Below are positions 28,634 through 42,100 of a DNA stretch of 64,000 nt, in pieces. The position numbers were made by a program, and so were the translations under genes. How positions within the stretch are numbered: position 1 is the stretch's first letter; every line of letters starts with the position of its first letter. The stretch is taken from assembly GCF_028453695.1 (NCBI RefSeq), contig NC_135781.1, positions 21,761,640 to 21,825,639 on the forward strand, read 5' to 3'. Below the pieces are notes generated by a model. That model had not been told where the DNA came from, did no database searches, and saw only the letters and a program-made list of their open reading frames with translations. This stretch comes from Augochlora pura. Its lineage: Eukaryota > Arthropoda > Insecta > Hymenoptera > Halictidae.

Positions 28634-31600
28634 ATTGAAGTATATAATTTCTTTACAATTTTCTCCCACAAAATTAACATTCGTGTCTTTATATTCGAAA
28701 TATGTGCATTGTTAAAAACAAACAGATGTTAAATGTTCAAGATGCATGCATTAAATAAGAGAAATGTTAGAAAGCGTTTATTTTACAAAACAATATGTGT
28801 TTGTGTTTTGTGGTTTCATTTTCACTCGTAAAAATTAATTGTAATTAAAACAATTTCAAATAACTAATACTTCTAAATTTCTATTTAGACTCATGAAATA
28901 TTATTTCGATACTATTTTCGATTAATGCATTTATCCCTATAACATTAAATAAACCTTGAAATATTATTTCATATAAACAAGAGTATTTCATTAACAATTT
29001 CCACACTTTTTCAAATAGATTTTTTACCCAGCCTGTCCTCGTGGAAAGGTGGAATGCGCTCTCGAGAGAATCCTTTCGTGGTTCTCGCGAGTCGCGACCT
29101 CGAATTACGAGCGTGTAATTCCCCGATGCCCGTTTCTGTTCGTGTACTTATGTATAACCCTCGCTGCAAGTTATTATTCCGTTCGTAGTATAGCGGTCGT
29201 AGAGGTGCTTGGCCAGTGGCCGTGTTAGAGGCTGGATCTCCGAACAAAAATTAGGATTACGTCTGGAACTTATAGGCGCCGTCACTGATCTGTCGGAAAT
29301 GTTCGCGTTGATTATGCGAATTTCATTAATCCTTCGCGGACTGTTCCTGCTTCATTACTTCTACGTTAACGCGGCGAGTGCTTTCGACGATTTTATGGCA
29401 GCCGTGACTAAATCGATTCGCATAGTTATGAATCAGTTCTTTTGCATATTCTTGAATGTAGTTTTTGAAGATCCAAATTAATGCTTCAATATTAATAACC
29501 AAGTAGTTATGTCGTTAAAAAATTGAGATGGAATGTTTGGAATTTTCAACTTTCAAGAGTAAGTCATACTTAAAGTCATATATGAGTGCGAACTACAATA
29601 TAGAAATAGTAGGGTAATAAATAAAGTAATACATATATTACTCTATTTAACTACTCTATCATAGAGTAGCATGCTAATATATTTATTGCATTATAGATGC
29701 GAAGTGTTTTATATTAAATACATATGCATTACTTTTATTACAGAAATCGAATGCATGAAATGAAGCGTCTATATTTTATCAATCTAATATATAAAATATC
29801 GTCCTACTTCATAGGAATACTACAGAAATAAAGCCAAACTATTTTTGGTCAAACAAAATCTCAAAGACATCTTGCATCAAATAAAATATTCTATCGTCAT
29901 CATTCATACGAAGTTCTATTTCGGAAGTTTGTTACGTAAAGTCAAACATTTTAATTGTTCAAATAAAATTCTGATTCAAGGACACTTTACATCGAAGAGA
30001 ATATTTAATTTTCGTGTAATGAAAATTCATGTACGATTCTGTTTAACTTTCAGTAACCTTGTACACTAGTTGAGAATAAAACATCAATTTAGCGTTTCAC
30101 GTAGTGTGCAATCAGACGAATAAATCGTTTTGCACTTTCCATGCGGGTTCTCTCGCAACCCTAACATCATTTCATAACCAGTCATTTTTGCGAAAATAAT
30201 TGTACAAGTTAAGGGTTAAAGCAAAATGAACGGTCGGAATAACGTTTTGCCCATCCCCATTTTGGCACCGATCGCTGGATATGTTTACTGAACCAGAACC
30301 ACGGAAATGATTAAATAAGTGTCAATTTCAATAAATTGGTTCACTCGACTAACTAGATAATTCCAGCGTACAATCACCGGCTATACAACCGTTCGCCTGT
30401 TCAATGAAAAACCAGTAACGTAAGATTTCTCGGGTTGGTTCGACGAGCAGAACAGAACTCCGCTCGTTAGAATCTTGTCGGTTGGAAATATGAAAACGAG
30501 GAGGCCAGCCAATCAGGAGAAAAGAAACTCCGATCGGTCACCAGACACAGAAAATTTGTATCGATTAAGATGGAACGATCGGAGTCGTCATCATCGATCG
30601 ATTCGTATCGGCGGCGGTGAACGCGCGACTAGGTGGCCTGGCCGTGTTTCGATTAAGTCACGACCGATCGATCGATCGGTCCCCGACTCTGGCTCCGGCG
30701 CCGGAGTTGCAAACTCGTTTCACCGGAAGCAATTATATTTTAATCAATTTTTCGACCAATCCTATAATATCATTATCGAAGATTACGCGTATTCCGTTAA
30801 TTAAAAAGTAATAAAAATTTTCGCCGCGAAAAAAAAACGAGCCACCCGGCTCTGAGAAATGATTATTTACTCGGGTAATAACAATTTTCGGTCATTATAT
30901 TATTAAAGCTAGCCATCGGAAGCTCCTGTTCCTTTGACGTTCCTGGGAAACTGTAAATTAGCTTCTGCTTACAGTAAATGTCAGTGCCAACAAGAGTTTT
31001 TGCTCGACTTTTTAATGTAGTTTTATGACAAGCCGGACGAACCATTAATTTGATAATTTAATTCACGAAATCGTGTGTAATTCCAGTAAGCAATTCAATC
31101 AATACCCGATACGAAATAACAGTTATTTTAGCATGTGACAATCAGGGCGCAACTTTCATCGAAATTCTTCTCGAATTGTTTTTATAAGTTATTTCAGAAA
31201 TTTCTAGGATTTTGAAATTCTTTATCAATTATGCGATCTTTAATTTCTCGATAAAGTTGGAATCATGAACTAATGATTCAGCCAATGCCGACGCCAGTGA
31301 TGCGATCGCTAAAATTTTAGTTTTTCCTCTTGGCATACATATGAAAAACGTCATTGCCATATTAGCACCTATGCTGCGATAATAAGCGCACCGCGGATTT
31401 TATGAATTTATTGGTAAACTGTGAAGTTGAAATATGAAACAAGCGAACTATGAACAAAATTTTCAACTTAATTCTTGTTTCTTGCAATCAATGGCGATAC
31501 TTTTTATTTTAACGATCAATATTAATGTTTGTTTCGAAATTTTTATAACTTTTCAATTATTTCATATTAAGTAATTTCTTTGAAACACATCGACTTGTAT

Positions 31601-34600
31601 TTTATTTATACGACAAGTGTTTCAACATCTTTCGAATTTTGATTAAATTCGACAATAAAGTACGATTTGAAACTCATCAGAGAAGTGTTTTTATAACATT
31701 CTGATGATGAGGCTCGCGTACATTTATAAAACATAAAACATAAAAAATATACTAAATTAATAACTGATATTATGGACAATCGTAAATATACTCGTTTATA
31801 TTTCTATCAAAAATGTTCGCTACTTAAATATTAATAATAGTAATGCGTTCTCTATAATTTTATGCTTTATTCTGAACATATTATTCTTAATATGATTAAG
31901 AAGCAATTGGCTCGCCTCCCACAATACTATTGTTGTCCACTGTTAACGTAATGATCGTCGAATAGCATTTCCGAACAGCGCAGAACACCAGGTGTTTGCC
32001 GTGTGCATTTAATTAAAATGACACCTCCGCTTTCACCGCGGGCCGCGATAACACGAACATGGTTCACGCGAAATCATTCATCCGCTCGTTTCATGGCCGA
32101 CATAGTAGCTACCGAACGATCGTAAATTTCTCGCGGCTAGACTGCGATCATTGTTTATGCAAATTGTGTTAAAATACACAGTATGCACGATTAGATCTCG
32201 GTTTTTATACGGATCCAGACCTTTCACAGAAATTAAATATTTTTTGCACAAACCTACACATTGTTTATTAACGGATCTGTTGCAAAATGTTTCTAAACAT
32301 TCATAGACAGTTCCAGTTCCTTCATAAAAATTATAATTTATATATTTAACAATTTTCCTTAGAAAGCATAATTTGTAACTCATTTGAAACGTGCAAATTA
32401 CGTGTTCATTACGAAAAAGAGTCATTTTTATACAGTCCCCAAAATTAAAAAATTAATTAATTGTTTGTGTAGACTGTAGCGGTTAAAACATTGCTGAATA
32501 ATTTTATAATTATGTAATAATTTATATACATTCCTTAATCTTTTGTAAAAGTATTTTTACACAGATTTAGATCTATTGTAAAAATTATTTACATACTTAT
32601 ACACGGACTTAGACCTCTTATAAGAACAGTTAAATAAAAGAACATTCCGAGCGTGTCAATATCTTTATAATTTTTCTTAAGATCGCCATTAACAGGCTCC
32701 ATATGATTACGATGGAAATGGGACTAATAACGTGCCACGCAACGGTGCAGATAACTATTGCGCTAATTTGCAGCGACGCTCGGCGTAGACAACCAGAGTA
32801 AAACGACTACAGAGAAATTATTGCTCTGCATCTGCCTCGATTTCATAATTCCCTCTCTCGCCAGACTGTCTATCGTTATCGGGTAATGAGCTGTCGGCGA
32901 AGATAAATTCGCAGAACACACAAACAGTCGCTTTGATACCTTGGAATATAGCGCGTGTTATTAAAACACTTGTGCATCTGCTGACTTTCGCAGAAACGCC
33001 CCCCCCTTGCGCCCCACGCTTTAAATAAACGCAGTTCTTTTAAAACGATCCTCTTCGAGAAATGCTACCCCCTAACAAGCAATCATACCCTCTGGAATGA
33101 CGAGTCTTTTATTATACTTGCTATCTAGTATGTATGGTCGTTTTTATACTGAATTCAATGATCATTTTAATCGGTACTGCAATCTTAATTCCTGTATTAA
33201 ATTTTCATTAAAAGTCCATTGAATAAGAGAATTAGTTAAATGAATGATTGTCTGAAGATATTCGATTGCTGATAATATTCCTTGTGAAATTAATCGTGTA
33301 TAAGAATTCCATTATTAGTGTTAATTTTGAAAACTTATTCAAATTCGTTGACGAACGAAATTCTGTTGACAATAATTGTTTGTGAGAAAAAAATTATTAT
33401 CGAATTCACAACACTTTCCGTAAAGCTAATGTTGAGCAAATGAAACTCAATATACTATGACATAAATCATTGTAGATAAGATATTATAATTTACATCACT
33501 TGTTAGGTAAAACGTGGTAAGATTACGGAAACTAAAGAATTTAAAATTATTTTTGGCTCGTTGTGTTAATTACTCTGTTACTTATCAGAGGATGATGTGA
33601 CAGTTTTAAATAGAAAAAATGTAAATATATGTGAACTTTTAAATGATATATGATATTTCATTTTTTATAAAAAATAAAATTGATCAAAGTATGTAAGTAT
33701 AAAATATTTCTTGTGCACAGTTATTGAGATTGAATATCCATGAAGAGAGATACAGTTACTGATCTCTGCGGATCATAATTACACAGTAACTGGTACCATA
33801 ACTTTTTCTTTCGTTTCTCCTAATATTCGATTTGATATTTGTTTCGTGTGAAAATTTCTCCCGGTAGAAAAACCTTTGAAATTTACCTATAAGTTGTTAA
33901 GAAGTGTCAATTAAATTGCTAAAGTTGCTTTCGGTAGCGAAAATCCCTGAAGTCCGCCAACAGGGCACAGTAACTGGCTCTCTACCCCAGCAAGGTAAAC
34001 GCGAGACTTCGAGCATAAGAATGGCCGGAGTCAGCTTTTGCAGCGGGCACACCGTTATACCGGTTTACACGAAATCAGTCGTCCACGCGAACGTGTTAAG
34101 ATAAACTAATTAATATTCCGTTTGCTCCCTGTCAACAGTTTCGACTTCTTATTCTCGAATTACTCGGTTTATCGACATAGTTATCGCATTCCGATTAGAA
34201 TCCCGCGGCGTACGTCACCGGGGCTGACACGCGTGGGCGGTACAGAAACCCCTCGTCGCTAGGAATTACAATTTTTCCGATCGGGCCCTGGATCCCACTC
34301 GTTGCGCCGATCGAAAGTAGTTTGACATTTTTTCGGCCGAAACGAAAGGTTAGCGCAGCTTTTAACGACGTGCAAGCGATAGTCTGCGGCACCGGGCGTG
34401 GGTGTCGCATGGGCGTGCAAAAGGAAGTCTTCCTCTGCACGGATCTTCATGGTGTAACGTTGACGATCGCGCCCCTGCCAAACTGGCGTATAGTGCGACA
34501 AAATCGAAGAGTTTTGGACAAAAGACGAAGCACTTAAATGAATGTCCACATTTCGGATACGTATTTGTGGAGTACAATATGTATTAATAATTAAAATTTG

Positions 34601-35975
34601 ACAAATTTGTTAAAATTTTTTCTGATTCGATATTTCCTGCTTAAGTATTTTCAGATTCACTTGCCGAGATTTGCAAATCAAAAAATTCTTCATTAAATAC
34701 AATTTGCTTATTAACTAATATTTACTTATTTATAAATAATAGCGGGTCTTTATGCGAGATCAAAATCGTCTGTCATAGTTGCAATAATCTGAACGAGAAT
34801 AAATATCACTTTCCTTTCTTAACTAGTGTAATAGATTGAAAACAATGTAATATGGAACGATATAGAGATAGAGAATCGATCTTTTTCTATTTTCTTGATT
34901 TTATTACTAGCGTTGTTCATTTTTTTGTTAGCAACAACTGTGTACGTATGTTAACGATAAAAATTTCTCACCGTTGAAAATTTTGTCAGATTATGTCAAT
35001 AATTTATGAGGAATAAAAAAACTGGACCCACACCGTGTCGGAAATCGTGTCAGTTTCCTAAAACACAAAACTAGCACTTTTGCGCCTGTAATTACACAAA
35101 TGATTAAAAGGAGAATAAATAGTCAAAATAATATAGTAATATATTTCAGTCCTAGTATTTATTGCTTCGAAAACATTTGTACTCTCTTCCTTCAATTGCA
35201 AGGAAACATAAAACCATTTCATATTTCCTTATACTTTCCTAACGAAAATTGAGAATTATTATCACTAACATTTTATTTGAGACGCGTAACATGCAAAATG
35301 TTATAATAAATATATATTGGCTCAGAACTGTGTCCGCTAATTATTCACCAAAATCAAAATGTGCGACAAAGAGCTGATAAAATAAATCTAGTCGAAAATT
35401 ATTTTTGGCCAAGACGAAAAGGTCGAGGTTAGATTGAAGAAAATCAGCAGGATCTATAAATCTGAATTGACAGAACACACCTTCCGTTTCGCACGCATCG
35501 ATCAGGCAACGTGCAATAATGCATTCATGCCGTCGCGTCGCCGAACGTCTGGGTTCCATAGATCACGTTAATGCTGTCGCTACAGTGGCTCGTAGATCAT
35601 GTCGATCCTCCTACGCAGCGATCGGACCGATAAGAAATCTGTGCACGGCTAGTAGACGTTCGGGACACGGTTGCCTTCTGCAGTCACGGAAATTTCGAAT
35701 GCAACATGTCGCAAATCTTGATCGAATTTTATCGATCGTTTCCCTCGACGCGTACTTTTCACTGTGCAAACTACGATTTTTTGTTTTCCTTTCCGAAAGC
35801 GATTTTAATAGATATAGGTTTCGCGCTGCAAATTAATTTTTTTTAATTCATCTTTTAGTACTCCAAATTAACAGATTTGCAGGTTTTTTTGTAAATTCAA
35901 CCTCTCGCGAATCTTGTTCGCAATAAAATCTTGGTTGTTTGTAATCTTTGTATTCAATTTAAAAACAAAATTCAA
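28634..35975. other. Non-coding stretch with CpG-rich islands at about 29030-29420, 30420-30740 and 34190-34530
   Basis: The islands have overlapping open frames on both strands but nothing that looks like a protein family. The 30420-30740 island contains GACCGATCGATCGATCGGTC at about 30661. The islands may be regulatory. The rest is AT-rich and I see no gene in it. Confidence 0.45.
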
Positions 35976-35979
35976 TATA

Positions 35980-36128
35980 TATAATAGTATGATAGTATAA
36001 TATAGAAATACCTATCTATTACTATCTATCTATACCTATAATATAATAGTATAATATAGAAATACCTATCTATTACTATCTATCTATACCTATAATATAA
36101 TAGTATAATAGTAGAAATACCTATCTTT
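35980..36128. repeat. 54-bp minisatellite, just under three copies
   Basis: TAGTATAATA starts at 35993, 36047 and 36101, giving a 54-base period. Each unit contains GAAATACCTATCTATTAC and CTATCTATCTATACC blocks. The last unit is truncated. It is non-coding. Confidence 0.85.
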
Positions 36129-39100
36129 TGTATTAACTTTCTGACTTTAATTCATATTCGTGAAACAAATTAAACAGTGAGGCTTTAAATGTATCGTATT
36201 GACAACAATATCTTGACATTTTTCATTCCGGTACAGTGATGCTATCATAATTAATTAAACTGTACATCCTTATACAAATTCTCACTTTCGTCCGTCAGTT
36301 TACCAAAATTAATTTTAAAGAGAAATTCCTTTCGTCAAGCAAAAAATTACTAATTGCGGAATAAAAAATAAAAATGTTATTCTAGATCTTGTTAATTTTT
36401 ATGTTTCCGTATTTTTAAAAATCTTATAAATAAATAGAATCATTGAAAGATGGTAGAATATTCACCAATAAACTGTCTATGTTTTATAGACAATTAATTC
36501 CATGAGTTAAAATATGGGTCAAAATTTGAGTTATATATAAGCTATAATGTGAGTTAAGATATGACACAATATCTATATAATCTACTTAATAATTCTTTAC
36601 TATATCTGCAGGAAAATGATCAAACGATACAAGTATTTCAGTTCGAGCTTCTTAGAAGAACTATCAGCGTTCCAAAAAGAACAAGGACCAAGTTTCATGT
36701 CCCTCGTCGCGTAATTACATACCGACGGAGTATAACACATCTGAGCTTTCCCGGTAGCAATGACTGCAAAACTACGCGGATTTATTTCTCCTCGAACCGA
36801 TGACGGCAACGTTTGAACGAGAACACTGTTCGGAAGCGCTAACGATTATTTTACCAGCAGTTGATTCTATCAGCGGATTCTGCTTGCGTTTCACACGAGG
36901 TACTCTTCCTTTGACCAAGCCCCGAGTCCTTGAACACGAATCGTCCACAAGAGATAATCATACCAAAAACAAATTTTTCACTCTCGAGAGTGCTCTGGTG
37001 TCTGGCGTCCGACTGGAAATAGAAGGTTCCACTGTCTAACTAAACACACTCGACCGCGCAGCGGCTGGAGGAACGGCAAGGTTTGTTTGCGATAATGCGA
37101 CTGAAACCGGTAACGCATCGATACAATTTAGGTTTCGCGATCGTAAAGTCATCGACGGTATCATACAGCAGCTCGCTTTCAAAGGTTTATCCAGTTTTTC
37201 AAGTATTTCGAGAGCTCTCGTAAACGCGGCGGCGCCTGCTGTCTGACTTTGAATAGGAGATTCCACTGTTTGACTATGCGGTATACTTGAGCCTGCGGCG
37301 TACCGGATGTTAATTCGTGGCTTACCATTCTGTTTTCAGTGATATACTGTATACAGTGACGGGTACAAGTGTTTGTACGCCTCTTCAAACACAAGAACAT
37401 TTTTAAAATTGAACCGGATGATCTGAATTTTTCTTTCAGATGATAGGACTATACATATAACTACTAGAAGCTTTCTTCTTAATTGAGCTGTTATTTGGAA
37501 TAATGCAAAAATCATTATTTTGGTAACGCTGATCTATAAAATTTAAAGTTAAATATTTCAAAAGAAACGGGACAGTGTATCTTGTTAAGTATTGTATACG
37601 CGTTTGATGTTGATCCGGTTTGTATGGTCGGATTTGTTTGTACACGCTTGGTACAATGCCGTAGTAATATAAATGTGTGTTTGTTCTATATACACTTTTT
37701 TTACAACACTGTACAAGTATACTATTTGCGATTTTTGATGATGTTTGACTGCGTTATGTTTGAATGCGTTATGTATGAATGTTGACAGTGATCTTAGTTT
37801 GATGCGTTATGTATGAATGATTACAGTGTTTTGTCTTTCGTTCGTCGTGTTCTGTCTGTTGTCACCTCGGTTTTGCATTGATTGGTGGAGGATAGTTTTT
37901 AGTGGAGGAAATGAAGTGTTTTTGATTGGAGGTGGGTGTATCGCAGGGAACTTGGAATGAGGAGTGGGAAATTTGGTAGGAACTTCGTGTTTGCGTCGTC
38001 TTCTTTGTTACAGTAAAAATTATGAATGTTTGTCCGTGTAACGGTACCGTGGGTCTGTCACACGTGTTGTCCGTTCGTCGAGTCGAGTTTCGGTAAGTAC
38101 GGTAGTCGTGAAGTAATTTCGTTAGTCGTCGTTCGTCGGATTTTGCCTATTGTCGATTAATTTGCGTGTTTATGGCTTAATACCTAAAGAGGGACGGCTA
38201 GGCACTTTTGACCATCGGTGTTGCCGTCGCAACAAGTATAATTGTTATTCTTTAAATATATAATATTTAAATAATAATAAATATATAATAATTATTCTTT
38301 TAAGCCAGAATAAAATTCTGTCCTCCTGTCATCAGTATTTAACCATGTAAGTAAACGTAGCCAAACGGAATAAATATTTTTCCTTTTCCTTCTAAGAAAT
38401 TATTACAATAGAAAAATTGTCATCCTTGTAACTCTATGAAGAAAATAGTACGGCAAGGGGTTAACGTCGATATTAATTTGTTAGATCTGAAAGTAAAGTG
38501 TCCCTGCACTTTGATCTTTGTCTATTCAACGCTAACAGGGGAACCGTAGAACGCGTTGTAGCGATCCTTGGAACGGCTAGTCGCAGTGTGGCATTTATTT
38601 ATTTCGCAACTCTAGTGCAAAATGCAATGTGTTGACAATTTTCGCGAAACTGAGACAACCGTTGCTAATTCTTTTTACAATAGTAAGAAAAATCGCGAAT
38701 GCCACACTGCGGAGGGTTATATTATATTGCAACGCAATATTCTTCCAACACTGATTTTGAAATTAATTCAAAGACAAGCCGCGATAGTTAATATCGCATC
38801 GTTATAATACAAATCGCAATGTACCGCGATTATTTCGCTGCAGCACTAACTCAACGAACAGAAATCCAAAAGATTACTTTAATTTCCAAAATGAACAAAT
38901 CTGTAGACTCAATACAGCAATTTAAATAAGGATTGCGACTACTTCACTTCTCAAAGCAAATTTTGATTTCTTTTCTAAATGAATTATAATAACGCGTGAT
39001 TAAATCGCAACGCTAATGTAAACCGCGGATGTGTCCATCTGAGCTATTGTTGGGACGGCGAGCCCTGCCCTTTGTTGCAGCTGCAGCATGGGCGCCTAAA

Positions 39101-42100
39101 AAGTAGAAAAGCAAACTATTGCAACGCGATTATGTCGTCACAACAACGGTAAAAGTATTAACGTATTTATGTTAAAAAGTCATTTATTTAGGGAATATAT
39201 TAATTTTAATGTTTTTATGGTTACATGCCACTCTCGACGATATTCAGTGTTCATCGTTTCAATTTTGTAATAAAGTTATGTATACGCATAAATCATGTAA
39301 TATCATAAAATTATAAAATTAAAATGTTAAAAGGAATTTGATAATATGAAATAATAACAAACGATAGTAACATTAACGACATTGATATATTTAGTCTTTC
39401 ATGTATCGGACTTAAGAAAATTGAATTTACCCGGGAATTTCAAATATTACCTAATTAATAGAAAATTGGGACCACCTGAAAATTTGAAATATTTTAAAAG
39501 TTTTGCTATAGCAAGCTTTCCTGTTTCATCTCCTATTTAATGTACTGTGCGTCGGATATTGGTGCTCGCATGAATAAACGGCGAACCGTGTTTCTCGTTG
39601 CAATGATTTGTTCGATAACGCGGTGAAAGCCACGAGAAATTACGGTCTGCGTCGGTAAAAGCGATTGATTAGTGGGTGGGTAGTAAAGAAGAGAAGGAGT
39701 ACGCGTTAAAATTACCATCGAATTATCTTCCAGTTAACCACGGCCACGCTTTACGAGCCCGTTGCACTTCGAGTCAGGCTGATACTCTTTATTGTTCAAA
39801 CTTCACGCGTTCCATAGTATTGTGCACGCCTACGATCCGGCTTTCGTTCACGTTATATGACGGCTACCACCTTATTTCTTGGCATTGCCGCTTTGGGAAC
39901 ACGATATCTGCATTTTTACACGTATCTTTCGTCGCTAACGAATCTACTCGTCTATTAATTTATTAATCTATTCATTTCAATAAAGTTATTCTTATGAAGA
40001 CGTTGATTTTAACTCGTTTTCTAATTATAGTTTTAAAAAAACTAAATAACTAAATGTTTTTAATAAAAGAAATTTATTTTCAAATATCTAATTTCCAAAA
40101 CATTTGTGAAACAAAACGTTTCTATAATTTTGAGTGTTAGATTTATTTTTAATGTTAAAGAAACATTGTTACATTAAATCAAGCTGCCCAAATTTAATTA
40201 ACAAATGTAACTGACATGTAAGAACGGTGTTCTATATATTTTATAAAATTGATCGAAAATAAATAAAATTTGCTGTGCATAAAGATCAGGCATATAATAT
40301 AGAACAATTATTATAGGAATAAAAAAAATTTCATATTGATTTTATTAGTTTTGTAAAAAAGTCTCTAAGTAAAAAATACACACAAAGCAAGCTAGTAAAA
40401 GAACCAGAACTAAAAAAGGATTACCATTAAGAAGAATATGCTTCGTAATCAGAAAAATGTTAAGTAACCAATAAATAAGAATTCAATCATAACGGAACAA
40501 AAATACCCTCTCACCTAACTTGTTTATAATATATTTTAGTAATGTACACAATAAACATAAATTATTCTTTCGGTTATTATTCCGAGAATTTTGGTTACAA
40601 TTATATCAGCATATAATGTTCGAAAAATGTTTTATAATGACAATTATATTCTAACAATTATATCAGATAACTATAAAATTAAATAATATGTTATTTGAAC
40701 TAGTATTTGAAACAATATTATTTCAAAAGTAATCGCTAGGCTGCCGATTTTATGGATTAATGACATAAATGACCAGGTATAATTTCAGACAGTGAAGAAA
40801 TTGAAAAAGATTAAGCATTTTGTAATATTAATTTTAATTTTCTGAAATTACAGACATAAACACCCAAAATAACACGTTATTACAAACGCGGCCAGGTCTG
40901 ACTTCGAATTAGCAACGATCGAGCATGTATCGTTTATGGAACTGATTACTGGTAGTGCTCCGATTATTTCCACGTTTCGAGACACAAGATGCACTGTGCA
41001 CTCAACGCATTTCGTGCCGGCTCGTCCCTGCAGCCGGTTTCGCCGCGTTTTCATCAACATGGCATTGATTACACGCGCTCCAAATGGTTTTGACGCATCC
41101 AAGGCCCGCTATTACGCATGCACCTGAAACGTCCGGTCGTCTCGTAAACAACATTTCACCTCGCCTTATCTCTTCAACTAGAACCACTAGGACTTACAAA
41201 AAGCCCGCCGCTTTCCGATTTCTCGTTTCACAATTCTTTCGAAACGTAAATGCACTTTTATGAAGGAAAACACGAAACAATTTAGACTTTATTTACTGCG
41301 ACGCTTAGCGCTCGTCAAATTCTTTCTCTGTTTTACTGCTTTATAATGCTGCGCTCGAATATCGCCCCGCCTGTTTGGCCTCCTTATCGTAAATCTGATT
41401 ATATGCGCCACGTTTCCTATGTTACATGGCTACGTTTTCAGACGAAAACGAAATTATATGAGATAACTGTGTCGTACGCAAATACTATCTCCGTGCACAG
41501 CGACCGGCGTGTTTGTTCACAGAAAGCCGATTCTTTTACCCGTCGAAGTTTCGTGAAATTAGCAGAGAAGCATCGCAAAGGAATATTCAAACGAAAATTA
41601 ATGGGAACAAGTTCTAGATGTCGTGCAACTATTTTTATATTCACTTTAATCCATTGTTATTAGGGCTATCGAAAACTTCTATCCGTTTGTAAAGCGAAAG
41701 AAAATAATTAATTTTTCATACATCCAATAATATTTATTGTACGATATATTTTCCGTCGTTATTTATTGACGATATACGTTCCAAAAGAACCATGTGCATC
41801 CATATTGAAACTTGAAATGACATCATCGGTTGGAACTTTCTACACTTATAGCCATGAATGTATTAAAAATGATCATGATTTTTGAATTATTCTTTCATGG
41901 CATTGTTTTGTTAACAAACTTCTACGCGAGCGTGCTTTTCACATGACTTCATCCGAGAAATGTCGGCCGTTCAGACGGGATATTGCAATCGACTTAGAAG
42001 ATTAATTTCGCCTATTAATTTCGCATAATAATTGTACGCATGTAGAAAGTGGAAATTGAAAGAAAAGTGAAGGGTGCAGCGTACCACCTTGTTGCATTGT

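Noticed and set aside
32078..32425. 115-codon - strand open frame
   Set aside because: No domain, signal peptide or splice partner recognised; the length is compatible with chance.
35519..35836. 105-codon + strand open frame
   Set aside because: Arg/Ser-rich, random-looking composition in a CpG-richer block; no family recognised.
41346..41663. 105-codon + strand open frame considered as a missing laminin exon
   Set aside because: Cysteines do not follow LE spacing and no LN or L4 motif is present.
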